Assembly (NCBI GenBank): GCA_900552795.1
Contig: USBB01000012.1
Coordinates: 1-60,311 of the forward strand
Direction: 5' to 3'
Length of the DNA: 60,311 nt
Source of the DNA: an uncultured Eubacterium sp.
GTDB lineage: Bacteria > Bacillota > Clostridia > Lachnospirales > Lachnospiraceae
Under the pieces are notes generated by a model. The model ran no database searches and was not told the origin of the DNA. It worked only from the letters and a program-made list of their open reading frames with translations. Both the position numbers and the translations under genes were made by a program. Numbering within the stretch: position 1 is the first letter of the stretch; each line of letters opens with the position of its first letter. Below are positions 45,318 to 53,717 of the stretch, piece by piece.

Positions 45318-47981
45318 TTACTGTGTCGGTCTGTTAGGCCGGTTATTGGGCTTTGTAGTCTGCTCTTCGGTATTATCCTGCGAGGAAGTGTTATTGTCAT
45401 GACTTGAACCTGTGCTTGAGTTATTAGGCTTGAAGTTGTGTTTTATAGTACATAAATCTGCCAGTTCTTCGTCAGTAATGACATATTCACTGTCTTTGGT
45501 TTTGTATTGTGCAGCTTCACCATCAAGTGCTGTTGACGCAGCTTTCTTTATATATATTTTACTTGAAGTATTTGTACATCCTGATGAAGCTATTTTTCCG
45601 GAATCGTTGCATATGTTTACATTTACATGAACATTACATGTCTCGGTAGGAGCAGTATCTTCTGTGAAGTATTCAGTTATAATCTGACTTCCGCGCGGAT
45701 CGCAATCGCAAAGACCCTCTACAGGAAGTTTGCCTGACTGTGAACATACTGAAACTTCTACAATTCCTTCAGGTTTTGTGAAAGAACCTCTTTCAAGTCC
45801 GTCGTGACACTTTTCCATAATCTTTTTCCAGATAGACAAATGAGTTGCATTCTTAACATTTTTAGAATTATCATCATATCCTACCCATATTACGCCTGTA
45901 TAGTAAGGTGTATATCCGCAGAACCATTTATCGAGATCGTCCTGGGATGTACCTGTCTTTCCTGCGGTAGGCTGGCTGCTAAGATGTGCTGAGGTACCTG
46001 TACCTCCAGAAGTTACGGATTCCATGGCATTTGTAAGAAGCCATGCACTCGTTTCTTTCATCACAGTGTTTTTCTTTGGCTGGGTCTTGTCAAGAATAAC
46101 GTTGCCGTCACTGTCAGTAACAGTTGTGTAATATGTCGGCTCGATATACTCTCCTTTATTTGCAACTGCAGCATATGCGGCAGCCATATCAATATTTTTA
46201 ACACCTTTTGTAAAACCACCCAAGGCTATTGAAAAGTTGACATCGTGAGCACCGTTAATTGCGTTCTTAGGGGCAACAAGAGTTGAAAATCCAAATTCTT
46301 TAAGATAATCAAAACCTATCTGTGCAGAAGTTGAAGCCAAAGCCTTGATGGCAGGTATATTCTGTGACTTTGCGAGAGCCCTTCTTACAGTCATTAAACC
46401 CTCATAAGAACCATCTGTATAGTTTGTTACAAGTATTGATGTTCCCGGATAATAGTAAGGAGCATCATCAAGCGGAGTTGCAAGTGTTATTGCACCTGTA
46501 TCAAGAGCAGGACCGTATGCAACAAGCGGTTTAATTGATGAGCCCGGCTGACGTACCGAATCAACGGCTCTGTTTAATGTACGGTTTCCTGTCTTGTCAC
46601 CGCGGCCGCCGACTAAAACCTTGACCTGTCCGGTTGACTGATCAATTATAGAAAATGAAATCTGAGGCTCTATTGTATAATTTATACTTTCCTGAATGAC
46701 AGTTCCACCCTCAGCCGTGAATGATTCTTTATACTTATCAATATAAGACTGTGCTTTGTCTTTATTGTTAAAGGTTAACTTAAAGCTCTTATTTCCTGTT
46801 ATTTCCTGACAGAACTCAAGAAGTGCATAATGTGAGTAATATGAAATATTTCCATTTGCATCCTTTATTCCGAGAGAGTAATTTGTTATGCTGAAATCGG
46901 ATGATTTCGGATAGTTGTTTTCATCATTAATAATTGAGTCTGCAATGGACTGCATGGAGCTGCTCTGTGTTGTGTTGATTTTTAAACCGCCGCGATAGAT
47001 AAGATTAGATGCCTGACTTTCAGTGTATCCTTTACTTTCCATAAGGTCTTTTATCACAACGTCAATTACTGTATCCACAAAATATGAATAAGTATTATCG
47101 GCAGTTTCTACGTCAAGACCCTGAAGGCGTGTGTATACATCATCTGCCAAAGCTTCATCATATTCTTCCTTTGTTATATATCCCTGTTCATACATATTTA
47201 AAAGAACATATGACTGACGTTCCTTATTGTAATCAGGATTTTTGATGGGGTTTAACTTTGAAGGATTCTGGGTTATGGAAGCAATGACTGCACACTCGCT
47301 TAAGGAAAGCTCTGACACATCCTTGCCGAAATAACCGTTTGCGGCAGCCTGCACGCCATAATAACCATTTCCTAAGTTGATTGTATTCATGTAATTTATT
47401 AAAATATCAGGTTTATCCATGACAGTTTCAAGCTTTATGGCGAGGTACTGCTCCTGAATTTTACGTTTGATTTTCTGCATTGTATCTTCGTTATATGCCT
47501 GAAAAACATTATTTTTAATAAGCTGCTGTGTTATGGTACTTGCACCCTGTGACAGACTTCCTCTTGTGACAGCTACCATGGCAGCTCTTAAAATACCTGT
47601 GATATCGATACCATTATGATCATAGAAACGTTCATCCTCGATGGCAACAAATGCGTGCTGCAGATTTTCAGGAACCTGATCGATTTTAACGGAAATTCGA
47701 TTTGCCTCTACGCCGGCAAGCGTCTGGATTTCGTTTCCTTCATTGTCATAAATTTTAGTGGCAAAACCGTCCGGTGATACATCAATTGTAGATATATCCG
47801 GAGCGCTTGCGATGATACCGTGAACAGCACCGAATGCAAGACCGGAACCGCCGGCCATAATTGCAACTGCTAATATTAGTATAATTTTAAAGGTGGTTGT
47901 ACCGATTTTACTACCTATTTTTGAAGCGGCAGAATTAAGCAATTTTTTCTTTTGTTTTATGCCTTTCATGCCATAATTCAT
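45318..47981 (-). CDS. Class A penicillin-binding protein (transglycosylase/transpeptidase)
   Basis: An 887-residue bifunctional peptidoglycan synthase. A cytoplasmic basic start is followed by a membrane helix (about 29-53). The GT51 domain has IEDERFYDHNGID and GASTITQQL. The transpeptidase domain has Ser481 (SSIK), SQN (in LAKSQNIP) and Lys675-Thr-Gly (AGKTGTS). A Cys-containing stretch (CDCDPRGSQ; CNVHVNVNICNDSGKIAS) and a Ser/Asn/Gln/Thr/Pro-rich tail end the protein. It fits the PBP1/PonA group. AGGAGG lies before the ATG. It is monocistronic on the minus strand. Confidence 0.93.
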   Translation of the reverse strand: MNYGMKGIKQKKKLLNSAASKIGSKIGTTTFKIILILAVAIMAGGSGLAFGAVHGIIASAPDISTIDVSPDGFATKIYDNEGNEIQTLAGVEANRISVKIDQVPENLQHAFVAIEDERFYDHNGIDITGILRAAMVAVTRGSLSQGASTITQQLIKNNVFQAYNEDTMQKIKRKIQEQYLAIKLETVMDKPDILINYMNTINLGNGYYGVQAAANGYFGKDVSELSLSECAVIASITQNPSKLNPIKNPDYNKERQSYVLLNMYEQGYITKEEYDEALADDVYTRLQGLDVETADNTYSYFVDTVIDVVIKDLMESKGYTESQASNLIYRGGLKINTTQSSSMQSIADSIINDENNYPKSSDFSITNYSLGIKDANGNISYYSHYALLEFCQEITGNKSFKLTFNNKDKAQSYIDKYKESFTAEGGTVIQESINYTIEPQISFSIIDQSTGQVKVLVGGRGDKTGNRTLNRAVDSVRQPGSSIKPLVAYGPALDTGAITLATPLDDAPYYYPGTSILVTNYTDGSYEGLMTVRRALAKSQNIPAIKALASTSAQIGFDYLKEFGFSTLVAPKNAINGAHDVNFSIALGGFTKGVKNIDMAAAYAAVANKGEYIEPTYYTTVTDSDGNVILDKTQPKKNTVMKETSAWLLTNAMESVTSGGTGTSAHLSSQPTAGKTGTSQDDLDKWFCGYTPYYTGVIWVGYDDNSKNVKNATHLSIWKKIMEKCHDGLERGSFTKPEGIVEVSVCSQSGKLPVEGLCDCDPRGSQIITEYFTEDTAPTETCNVHVNVNICNDSGKIASSGCTNTSSKIYIKKAASTALDGEAAQYKTKDSEYVITDEELADLCTIKHNFKPNNSSTGSSHDNNTSSQDNTEEQTTKPNNRPNRPTQ

Positions 47982-48011
47982 ATATAGTCCTCCTTATAAA
48001 AGTCGTGTTAA

Positions 48012-48048
48012 TCGCCGTTTCAGCGGCGTAAGGCGAAAAGTCGCCATG
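48012..48048 (-). other. GC-rich hairpins in the PBP gene leader
   Basis: CGCCG/CGGCG around TTTCAG (48013-48028) and GGCG/CGCC around AAAAGT (48034-48047), about 30 to 70 bases upstream of the PBP start. They resemble the extragenic hairpins at 53596-53611. Confidence 0.5.
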
Positions 48049-48151
48049 AATTGCATAAGTGCAGTTATTATACCATATCCTTATGTCTTTGACAAATTGT
48101 TATTACCTATTATAAACTAAATGCAGATATAAATATATGGTTTTGAAAGGT

Positions 48152-48805
48152 ATGGTAAAGTCAATGAAAAGAATAAGAGTTTGCGGAACGGGGGAAGTGG
48201 TTGAAAAAAAATCCAGATTTATAGCGAATGTATTTAATATTGAAAATGAGGATGAGGCAGCTCAGATTATAATTTCTGTAAAAAAGAAATATTGGGATGC
48301 AAGACATAATTGCTATGCATATGTGTGCGGGGAAAATAATGGACAGCAGAAGTTCAGCGATGACGGTGAACCGGCTGGAACAGCAGGAAAGCCGATATTG
48401 GATGTGATTATAAGAAGCGGTATTAGTAATTGTCTTATAGTTGTCACAAGATATTTCGGAGGAACACTTCTTGGAACAGGGGGGCTTATAAGAGCATATC
48501 AGGCTGCAGCAGTTGAAGGGATAGCACGCAGTGAAGTTATGGAAGTGTTTTCAGGTGAAAAAGCAGAAGTCATAACAGATTATAATAATCTTGGAAAGCT
48601 TCAATATATCTGCAGCGATATGAATATAAATATACTTGAAACAGAGTATGGTGAAAATGTAAGTATAAAGCTTATTATAAATGGAGATATATATGAACAA
48701 TTTGTAAAAAGAATCACAGAAGCATTTTCTGGAACAATGAATCTTACAGATGTACAAAAATGCAAATATGCCTTAATAAATGGTGAAAAAGTGCTGGAAA
48801 TATAG
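48152..48805 (+). CDS. YigZ family protein (IMPACT/UPF0029)
   Basis: A protein of about 217 residues with the YigZ signature: KKSRFIANVFNI, DGEPAGTAGKPILDVI and VTRYFGGTLLGTGGLIRAYQAAA, then a C-terminal ferredoxin-like domain (UPF0029). Bacterial members are of uncertain function; the eukaryotic relative IMPACT regulates GCN2. The start is uncertain among ATG codons at 48137, 48152 and 48164; the last gives the most usual N-terminus (MKRIRVCG), with AAAGG rather far upstream. No operon partner. Confidence 0.85.
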   Translation: MVKSMKRIRVCGTGEVVEKKSRFIANVFNIENEDEAAQIIISVKKKYWDARHNCYAYVCGENNGQQKFSDDGEPAGTAGKPILDVIIRSGISNCLIVVTRYFGGTLLGTGGLIRAYQAAAVEGIARSEVMEVFSGEKAEVITDYNNLGKLQYICSDMNINILETEYGENVSIKLIINGDIYEQFVKRITEAFSGTMNLTDVQKCKYALINGEKVLEI

Positions 48806-49188
48806 CACATATGTCATAATTATAAGAAATGAGGCAATTTGTACAATTATCAATTTCATGGCGGAAGCAGATAAAATGTATTATAAAGAAAGTAAAATTT
48901 GTGAATTTTATGTAAAAGATAGTAAATAAGCACAATTAAAATGTTTCTGGATTAAAATAAGTGGATTTATTGTGGGATTTAATGTAAAAAATACATAGTT
49001 TTTTAAAAATATTAGTGCATATTTAACATAAGCATGAGATTGTTTATGTGGTGTATACAGCCTTATATGAGGTATAAATATTAACAAAAATTGAACATAA
49101 TTTAAATGGGTAAATGCTGTGTAATGCAGATGAATACTGGGCTTTCGCAGAAAATACAAAAAAAATACAAAAAATGTTCAAAATTCTC
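48806..49188 (+). other. AT-rich intergenic region, no gene seen
   Basis: Very AT-rich stretch between the yigZ-like gene and the solute-binding protein promoter. No tRNA, hairpin with T-run or plausible small gene was seen. Confidence 0.5.
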
Positions 49189-49217
49189 TTGTTAAAAACA
49201 TACAAAAATGGTATTAT
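49189..49217 (+). promoter_or_regulatory. Promoter of the solute-binding protein/transporter operon
   Basis: TTGTTA (49189-49194), 17-bp spacer ending in TGG, TATTAT (49212-49217), an extended -10 form. It lies 68 bp before the start codon, which has GGAGGG upstream. Confidence 0.75.
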
Positions 49218-49284
49218 ACATGTGTCAAAAATAAAACAAGGATGCAATGCGTCCTGTAAAACCAATAAGGAGGGTTTAAGGTTT

Positions 49285-50898
49285 ATGAAAAAGACAGTTA
49301 AGAAGCTTACTGCTGTAGGTCTTACTCTTACATCAGTAATGGGCCTTGTAGCTTGTGGCGGCAATAAAGACGGCGGCGACAAGAACGTAAGCAAGGAGGT
49401 TAAGAAACCGGAAGTTATCACAATTATGGTTGATAACACAGTTGTTAACGAGAACAACGGTGCTAAAGAATTTGAGGCATATCTTGAAGGCTTGTTAGAA
49501 AAATATGGCGATGCAGGCAAGATTGATCTTCAGTTCACACGTCCTGACCACAGCGGTTACTATGATGCTGTTGCCAGAGCATTTAACGGTAAGGAATCAG
49601 ATATTCCTAACGTAGTTCTTCTTTCATCTGATTACTATGCTCTTTATGCATCAAATGGTATGCTTTGGGATATGACAGATGCTTGGAACAATTCTGAGAC
49701 AAAGAAGTCAGGCAGACTTATCGATGCTGCTGATAAGGTTCTTTCAGGTCTTTTAGTTAACGGTGAAGACGGAACTAAGTCTATGTATGGTTTCTCACCA
49801 TACCGTGGTAACGGATGCTGTACATATCTTAAGAAATCTTGGCTTGACAAGGCTGGTATTGATGTAGCATCAGTAGAAGGCAAGACATTAACATTCAACG
49901 AGTATTATGATATCTTAAAGAAGATGAGAGATACAGTTGGTCATTATGTAATTTCTGCTCCAGACTTTATCTCAGCAGAAGCTCCATATACTAACTACTT
50001 ACCAGAATTCTATCAGAAGGCTCAGTATACATTCTATAAGAGCGCTGATGGCAAGTATGTAGATGGTTTCACACAGCAGGAAATGAAGGATGCTCTTCAG
50101 AGAATCCAGACAGCTGTTAAGGATAACGTAATTGATAAGGCTTCTCTTGGTCAGAAGACATCAGATGCTCGTGATAAGTTCTACTCAACAGATCCTGCTA
50201 ACGAATCAGGTGTATTTACATACTGGGCAGGTACATGGGCTGATACATTAAAGACAAACCTTGAAAGCAAGGGCTTAGACAGCGAATTGATCGCTATCAA
50301 CCCAATCAAGGAACTTGGTACTTATGTAGAAAGAATTGCACCAGCTTGGTGTATTACAAATTCTGCTAAGAATCCAGAAGGTATCTTTAAGTACTTCATC
50401 GACACAATGCTTGATGGCGGCGACGTTCAGATGGCTTGGGAGTATGGTGCTAAGGGTACACACTGGGATGACAAGGCTGAAACAGTTACATTAGCAAGTG
50501 ATCCAGAAGGCAAGAAGACAAAGACTTATACAGAAGGTCAGTTCCACTTCCTTCCATCACCAGAGAAGCCAAACACATTAATGAAGAAGAATCACATTGA
50601 CCCAACTCTTGCTTTAGCTACATTCGGCGATAAGGAAGATCCAGGTAACAAGGCTATGACAGATGTTGTTATGGAGAATGCTAAGTTCTTCGATGCTAAC
50701 TCTTCAATTGCTGTTCCTGTTCCAATGAATGAAACATTTGGTAATAACATCACAGATATCAACAAGACAAGAAACGAAGTAATCGCTAAGGTTGCTCTTG
50801 GTGACTGGACAGTTGATGATGCTATGAAGTATTATACAGATACAGTTGGTGCTAAGGTTAATGAAGTTCTTGAATCATTAAACGAGGCTAAGAAGTAA
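49285..50898 (+). CDS. Carbohydrate ABC transporter solute-binding lipoprotein
   Basis: A 537-residue extracellular binding protein. A lipoprotein signal ends at lipobox LVAC with Cys24. The long type 1 solute-binding fold contains SDIPNVVLLSSDYYALYASNGMLWDMTDAW and C-terminal FDANSSIAVPVPMNETFGNN. The length over 500 residues and the neighbouring LplB/YtcP-like permeases fit the binding proteins of oligosaccharide importers (YtcQ/LplA type). The frame opens at 49114, but the ATG at 49285 follows AAGGAGGG and the promoter lies between. Pectin-derived oligosaccharides are the likely cargo from context. Confidence 0.9.
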   Translation: MKKTVKKLTAVGLTLTSVMGLVACGGNKDGGDKNVSKEVKKPEVITIMVDNTVVNENNGAKEFEAYLEGLLEKYGDAGKIDLQFTRPDHSGYYDAVARAFNGKESDIPNVVLLSSDYYALYASNGMLWDMTDAWNNSETKKSGRLIDAADKVLSGLLVNGEDGTKSMYGFSPYRGNGCCTYLKKSWLDKAGIDVASVEGKTLTFNEYYDILKKMRDTVGHYVISAPDFISAEAPYTNYLPEFYQKAQYTFYKSADGKYVDGFTQQEMKDALQRIQTAVKDNVIDKASLGQKTSDARDKFYSTDPANESGVFTYWAGTWADTLKTNLESKGLDSELIAINPIKELGTYVERIAPAWCITNSAKNPEGIFKYFIDTMLDGGDVQMAWEYGAKGTHWDDKAETVTLASDPEGKKTKTYTEGQFHFLPSPEKPNTLMKKNHIDPTLALATFGDKEDPGNKAMTDVVMENAKFFDANSSIAVPVPMNETFGNNITDINKTRNEVIAKVALGDWTVDDAMKYYTDTVGAKVNEVLESLNEAKK

Positions 50899-50918
50899 TT
50901 TATTTTAAAACACTTTTA

Positions 50919-50961
50919 AGAATCCTCTCTCGGGTGGCATCAGCCACCCGGTCGGGGTTCT
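50919..50961 (+). other. Intercistronic hairpin between binding protein and permease genes
   Basis: Inner stem CGGGTGGC/GCCACCCG with loop ATCA (50931-50950) and an outer stem AGAATCC/GGGTTCT. The T-run (GATTTTTGG) is short, so it probably reduces read-through or protects the upstream mRNA, giving more binding protein than permease. Confidence 0.75.
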
Positions 50962-51024
50962 GATTTTTGGCTTATTTGTGACTAAAGTAGGCTTAGAATC
51001 TACAAAATTATTAGGAAAGAAGGT

Positions 51025-52494
51025 ATGAAGATGCAATGTAAGTCTTGTAATACAGAGTTACCAAAACATGCTAAAGTATGTCCGAAGTGCGGAACAAAAG
51101 TTAATGACAAGCAGAGTGATAATATTAAGGTAATTGCTGTAGCTGGTTTGATTATTGCAATGTTAGGCGGGCTTTTGCCTTTCGTTCAGAATACAACAGA
51201 GATTAGAGATGCCTACAGTTACATGAACATTGATTTATCGTTTGTATGGTATATTGCTCTTGTAGTTGGTGTTGCCGGATTAGTTCTTTTGGCAACTAAG
51301 AAAGATAAACTCGCTTTAATTCCGATTTCACTTTACGGTGTAATCAATATTGTCGCTATTGTGGCACTTCAGTTCAGACATTATAAGGGCAGAACAACAT
51401 ATGATGTTGTATCATTAACAGATTTGCTCAGCAACGGTTCAGGCACTGATACTTATACATTAGGACTTGGTTTCTATGTGTTAGTTATTGGTATGATTTT
51501 AGCTGTTGCAGGATGCTTTTTTGATGTATTAAAGTATTTCAAGAAGGAATCAAAAGTAGATAAGAGATTCTTATCTAACTCAATAAATAAGAGTGTATGG
51601 ACAAAGATTAGATATTATAAAGGCTTCTACATTATGTTCCTGCCTGTATTAATATTTATAATACTTTTTAACTACTTGCCAATGGCAGGTTGTCGTTATG
51701 CTTTTACAAAATTCGTAATTAAGGGACCTTATTATGTTGGTCTTATGCATTTTTCACAGATGTTCCAGCATGATATTTATTTCTGGCAGTCATTCAGAAA
51801 TACTCTTTTCCTTTCGATTATAAAGCTGATTTTAAATACCGGTGCTGCCGTAATTATCTCACTTCTTTTGAATGAGATTGTTAATTTAGCATTTAAGAAG
51901 ACAGTACAGACTATCGTTTACTTACCACACTTTATGTCATGGGTTGTTGTTGCTTCTGTATTTAAGATGATTCTCGACCCTAACCCTACAGGTGTTGTTA
52001 ACAGTATTTTGTTAAACAGTGGTTTAGTTGACGAACCTATATTCTTCCTTGGTGATACAAAGTATTGGACAGGTACGTTCTTTATGATGAATGTATGGAA
52101 GGATACAGGATGGGGAACAATTCTCTTCCTTGCTACTTTGTCAGGTATCAGCCCTGATTTATATGAAGCAGCTCAGATTGATGGTGCTAACCGTTGGAAA
52201 CGTCTTATTTACATAACATTCCCGGCATTAGCAAACACAATCATTACAGTATTCATTTTGAACCTTGCTAAGGTTATGAACCTTTTCGAATCAGTATTCG
52301 TTACTATGAATGCTGCTGTTACAAGTGTTGCTGACGTTTTACAGACATATATCTATAGTAAGACATTCGGTGGCGGTAACTCGGATTATGGTTATTCTAC
52401 AGCGGTAGGTTTGTTTAAGTCATTCGTCGGTATGATTCTTGTATTTGCATGTAACTATGCAAGTAAAAAGGTCCGCGGACGAGGTATTGTATAG
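51025..52494 (+). CDS. LplB-type sugar ABC permease with N-terminal zinc ribbon and extra membrane domain
   Basis: A 489-residue protein, about 170 residues longer than normal permeases of this family. The N-terminus is a zinc ribbon (two CxxC pairs between residues 5 and 24, ending CPKCGTKV). Residues about 35-170 form about four extra membrane helices. The permease proper begins near residue 195 (YYKGFYIMFLPVLIFIILFNYLPMAG) and has the EAA loop YEAAQIDGANRWKRLIYITFPAL (about 380-402), which docks on the ATPase. The reading frame runs through without a break, so the fusion is seen directly. GAAGG precedes the ATG. It forms an importer with the permease encoded 12 bases later. Confidence 0.9.
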   Translation: MKMQCKSCNTELPKHAKVCPKCGTKVNDKQSDNIKVIAVAGLIIAMLGGLLPFVQNTTEIRDAYSYMNIDLSFVWYIALVVGVAGLVLLATKKDKLALIPISLYGVINIVAIVALQFRHYKGRTTYDVVSLTDLLSNGSGTDTYTLGLGFYVLVIGMILAVAGCFFDVLKYFKKESKVDKRFLSNSINKSVWTKIRYYKGFYIMFLPVLIFIILFNYLPMAGCRYAFTKFVIKGPYYVGLMHFSQMFQHDIYFWQSFRNTLFLSIIKLILNTGAAVIISLLLNEIVNLAFKKTVQTIVYLPHFMSWVVVASVFKMILDPNPTGVVNSILLNSGLVDEPIFFLGDTKYWTGTFFMMNVWKDTGWGTILFLATLSGISPDLYEAAQIDGANRWKRLIYITFPALANTIITVFILNLAKVMNLFESVFVTMNAAVTSVADVLQTYIYSKTFGGGNSDYGYSTAVGLFKSFVGMILVFACNYASKKVRGRGIV

Positions 52495-52506
52495 GAGGGA
52501 TAGACA

Positions 52507-53370
52507 ATGAGTGATAATCAGATTGTTTTAAATAAAAAGAAGAAAAAATTCAAAATCTTCCCACTTGTCAATGGACTTATATTCATTTTGATATCGTTGG
52601 CAATTATGCTGCCAATTTGGAAGGTTATAGTAGATTCACTTGATGCAGCTTCAGCTTACAGTTTTAAGTGGTGGCCAAATTCATTTACATGGCGTGGTTA
52701 TACAAGTATTCTTACAAGAGTGTCTTTATACAGACCATTCATTATTTCTTGTATTACTACAATTGCCGGTACATTTATCGGTTTGTTGCTTTCAACACTT
52801 GGTGCTTATGCATTAATACAGTGGGAAATGCCGGGTAGAAATTTCTTTGCTTACATGTTATTGTTCACAATGATTTTCGATGGCGGTATGATTCCTAAGT
52901 TCCTTGTTATCAAAGATTTAGGTTTAGTTGATACACTTTGGGCTGTTATTTTACCTATGTCAATCAACGTATATAACCTGGTACTTATGAGGAACTTCTT
53001 TGAGGGTATACCGGAGTCACTGTTTGAAGCGGCGCAAATTGATGGATGTTCGCCTATGGGTACGTTCTTTAGAATTGTACTCCCACTTTCAAAGGCAGCT
53101 CTTGCATCAATCGGTTTGATGTTCGCAGTACAGTTCTGGAATGACTATACAAACTTTAAGATTTATATCAATAACAATGCTTTGTTTAACTTCCAGATCA
53201 AGCTTCGTAACATGGTTATGGATAGTGATATCCCTGATGATGATACAGTTAACCCTAAGACTATTTCGAGTGCAGCCGTTATCGTTGCGGTATTGCCTTT
53301 CGCGGTAATTTATCCATTCTGTCAGAAGTATTTCGTACAGGGTGTTAACGTAGGTGCTGTTAAGGAATAA
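52507..53370 (+). CDS. YtcP/LplC-type sugar ABC permease
   Basis: A 287-residue permease of the MalG group with six predicted helices and the EAA loop FEAAQIDGCSPMGTFFRIVLPL (about residues 177-199). It starts 12 bases after the partner permease, with GGAGGG as ribosome binding site. The ATPase that energises the pair is not encoded in this window; in Firmicutes one MsmX-like ATPase commonly serves several importers. Confidence 0.93.
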   Translation: MSDNQIVLNKKKKKFKIFPLVNGLIFILISLAIMLPIWKVIVDSLDAASAYSFKWWPNSFTWRGYTSILTRVSLYRPFIISCITTIAGTFIGLLLSTLGAYALIQWEMPGRNFFAYMLLFTMIFDGGMIPKFLVIKDLGLVDTLWAVILPMSINVYNLVLMRNFFEGIPESLFEAAQIDGCSPMGTFFRIVLPLSKAALASIGLMFAVQFWNDYTNFKIYINNNALFNFQIKLRNMVMDSDIPDDDTVNPKTISSAAVIVAVLPFAVIYPFCQKYFVQGVNVGAVKE

Positions 53371-53407
53371 TTTTGAATTTAAAATATGTGGCGTGCCACA
53401 GTTTATA

Positions 53408-53448
53408 TCTGCTCCATGTTTTATGTGACATGGGGCAGATTTTTTACT
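53408..53448 (+). terminator. Terminator of the transporter operon
   Basis: Stem TCTGCTCCATG / CATGGGGCAGA followed by TTTTTTAC. Confidence 0.88.
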
Positions 53449-53459
53449 TTATAAAAAAT

Positions 53460-53482
53460 GCGTCTTTTACGACGCTTTTTTA
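53460..53482 (+). terminator. Second, small terminator-like hairpin
   Basis: GCGTC/GACGC around TTTTAC followed by TTTTTTAT, 12 bases after the first terminator. Confidence 0.7.
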
Positions 53483-53544
53483 TGTAAACAATTCAGTATT
53501 AATAATTGTAAAGACGTGGAAATATGTAGAAAATCCAGAGGGAG

Positions 53545-53697
53545 TCATGGTATAATAATTGCACAAAGTGCAATTCAAGGTGCCAAGGCACCTTGCGCCG
53601 CAAAAGCGGCGATTATACCTGTGACCCATGGCTTGAAAAGTAAATGCCCTTACGGGCGCTTCCTTTTCTGCGCACATGGTATAATAATTATAAAATG
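53545..53697 (+). promoter_or_regulatory. Duplicated extended -10 promoter flanking an array of hairpins
   Basis: CATGGTATAATAATT occurs at 53546-53560 and 53675-53689; each holds the extended -10 TGGTATAAT (TATAAT at 53551 and 53680). Between them are AATTGCAC-AAA-GTGCAATT (53558-53576), CAAGGTGCC-AA-GGCACCTTG (53576-53595), CGCCGC-AAAA-GCGGCG (53596-53611) and GCCC-TTAC-GGGC (53646-53657). The second promoter lies about 33 bp before the GH43 start. Confidence 0.65.
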
Positions 53698-53717
53698 TGC
53701 GACGAGGAGGATACAGT

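Noticed and set aside
49114..49284. 57-residue extension of the solute-binding protein
   Set aside because: It crosses the promoter and puts the lipoprotein signal in the middle of the protein.
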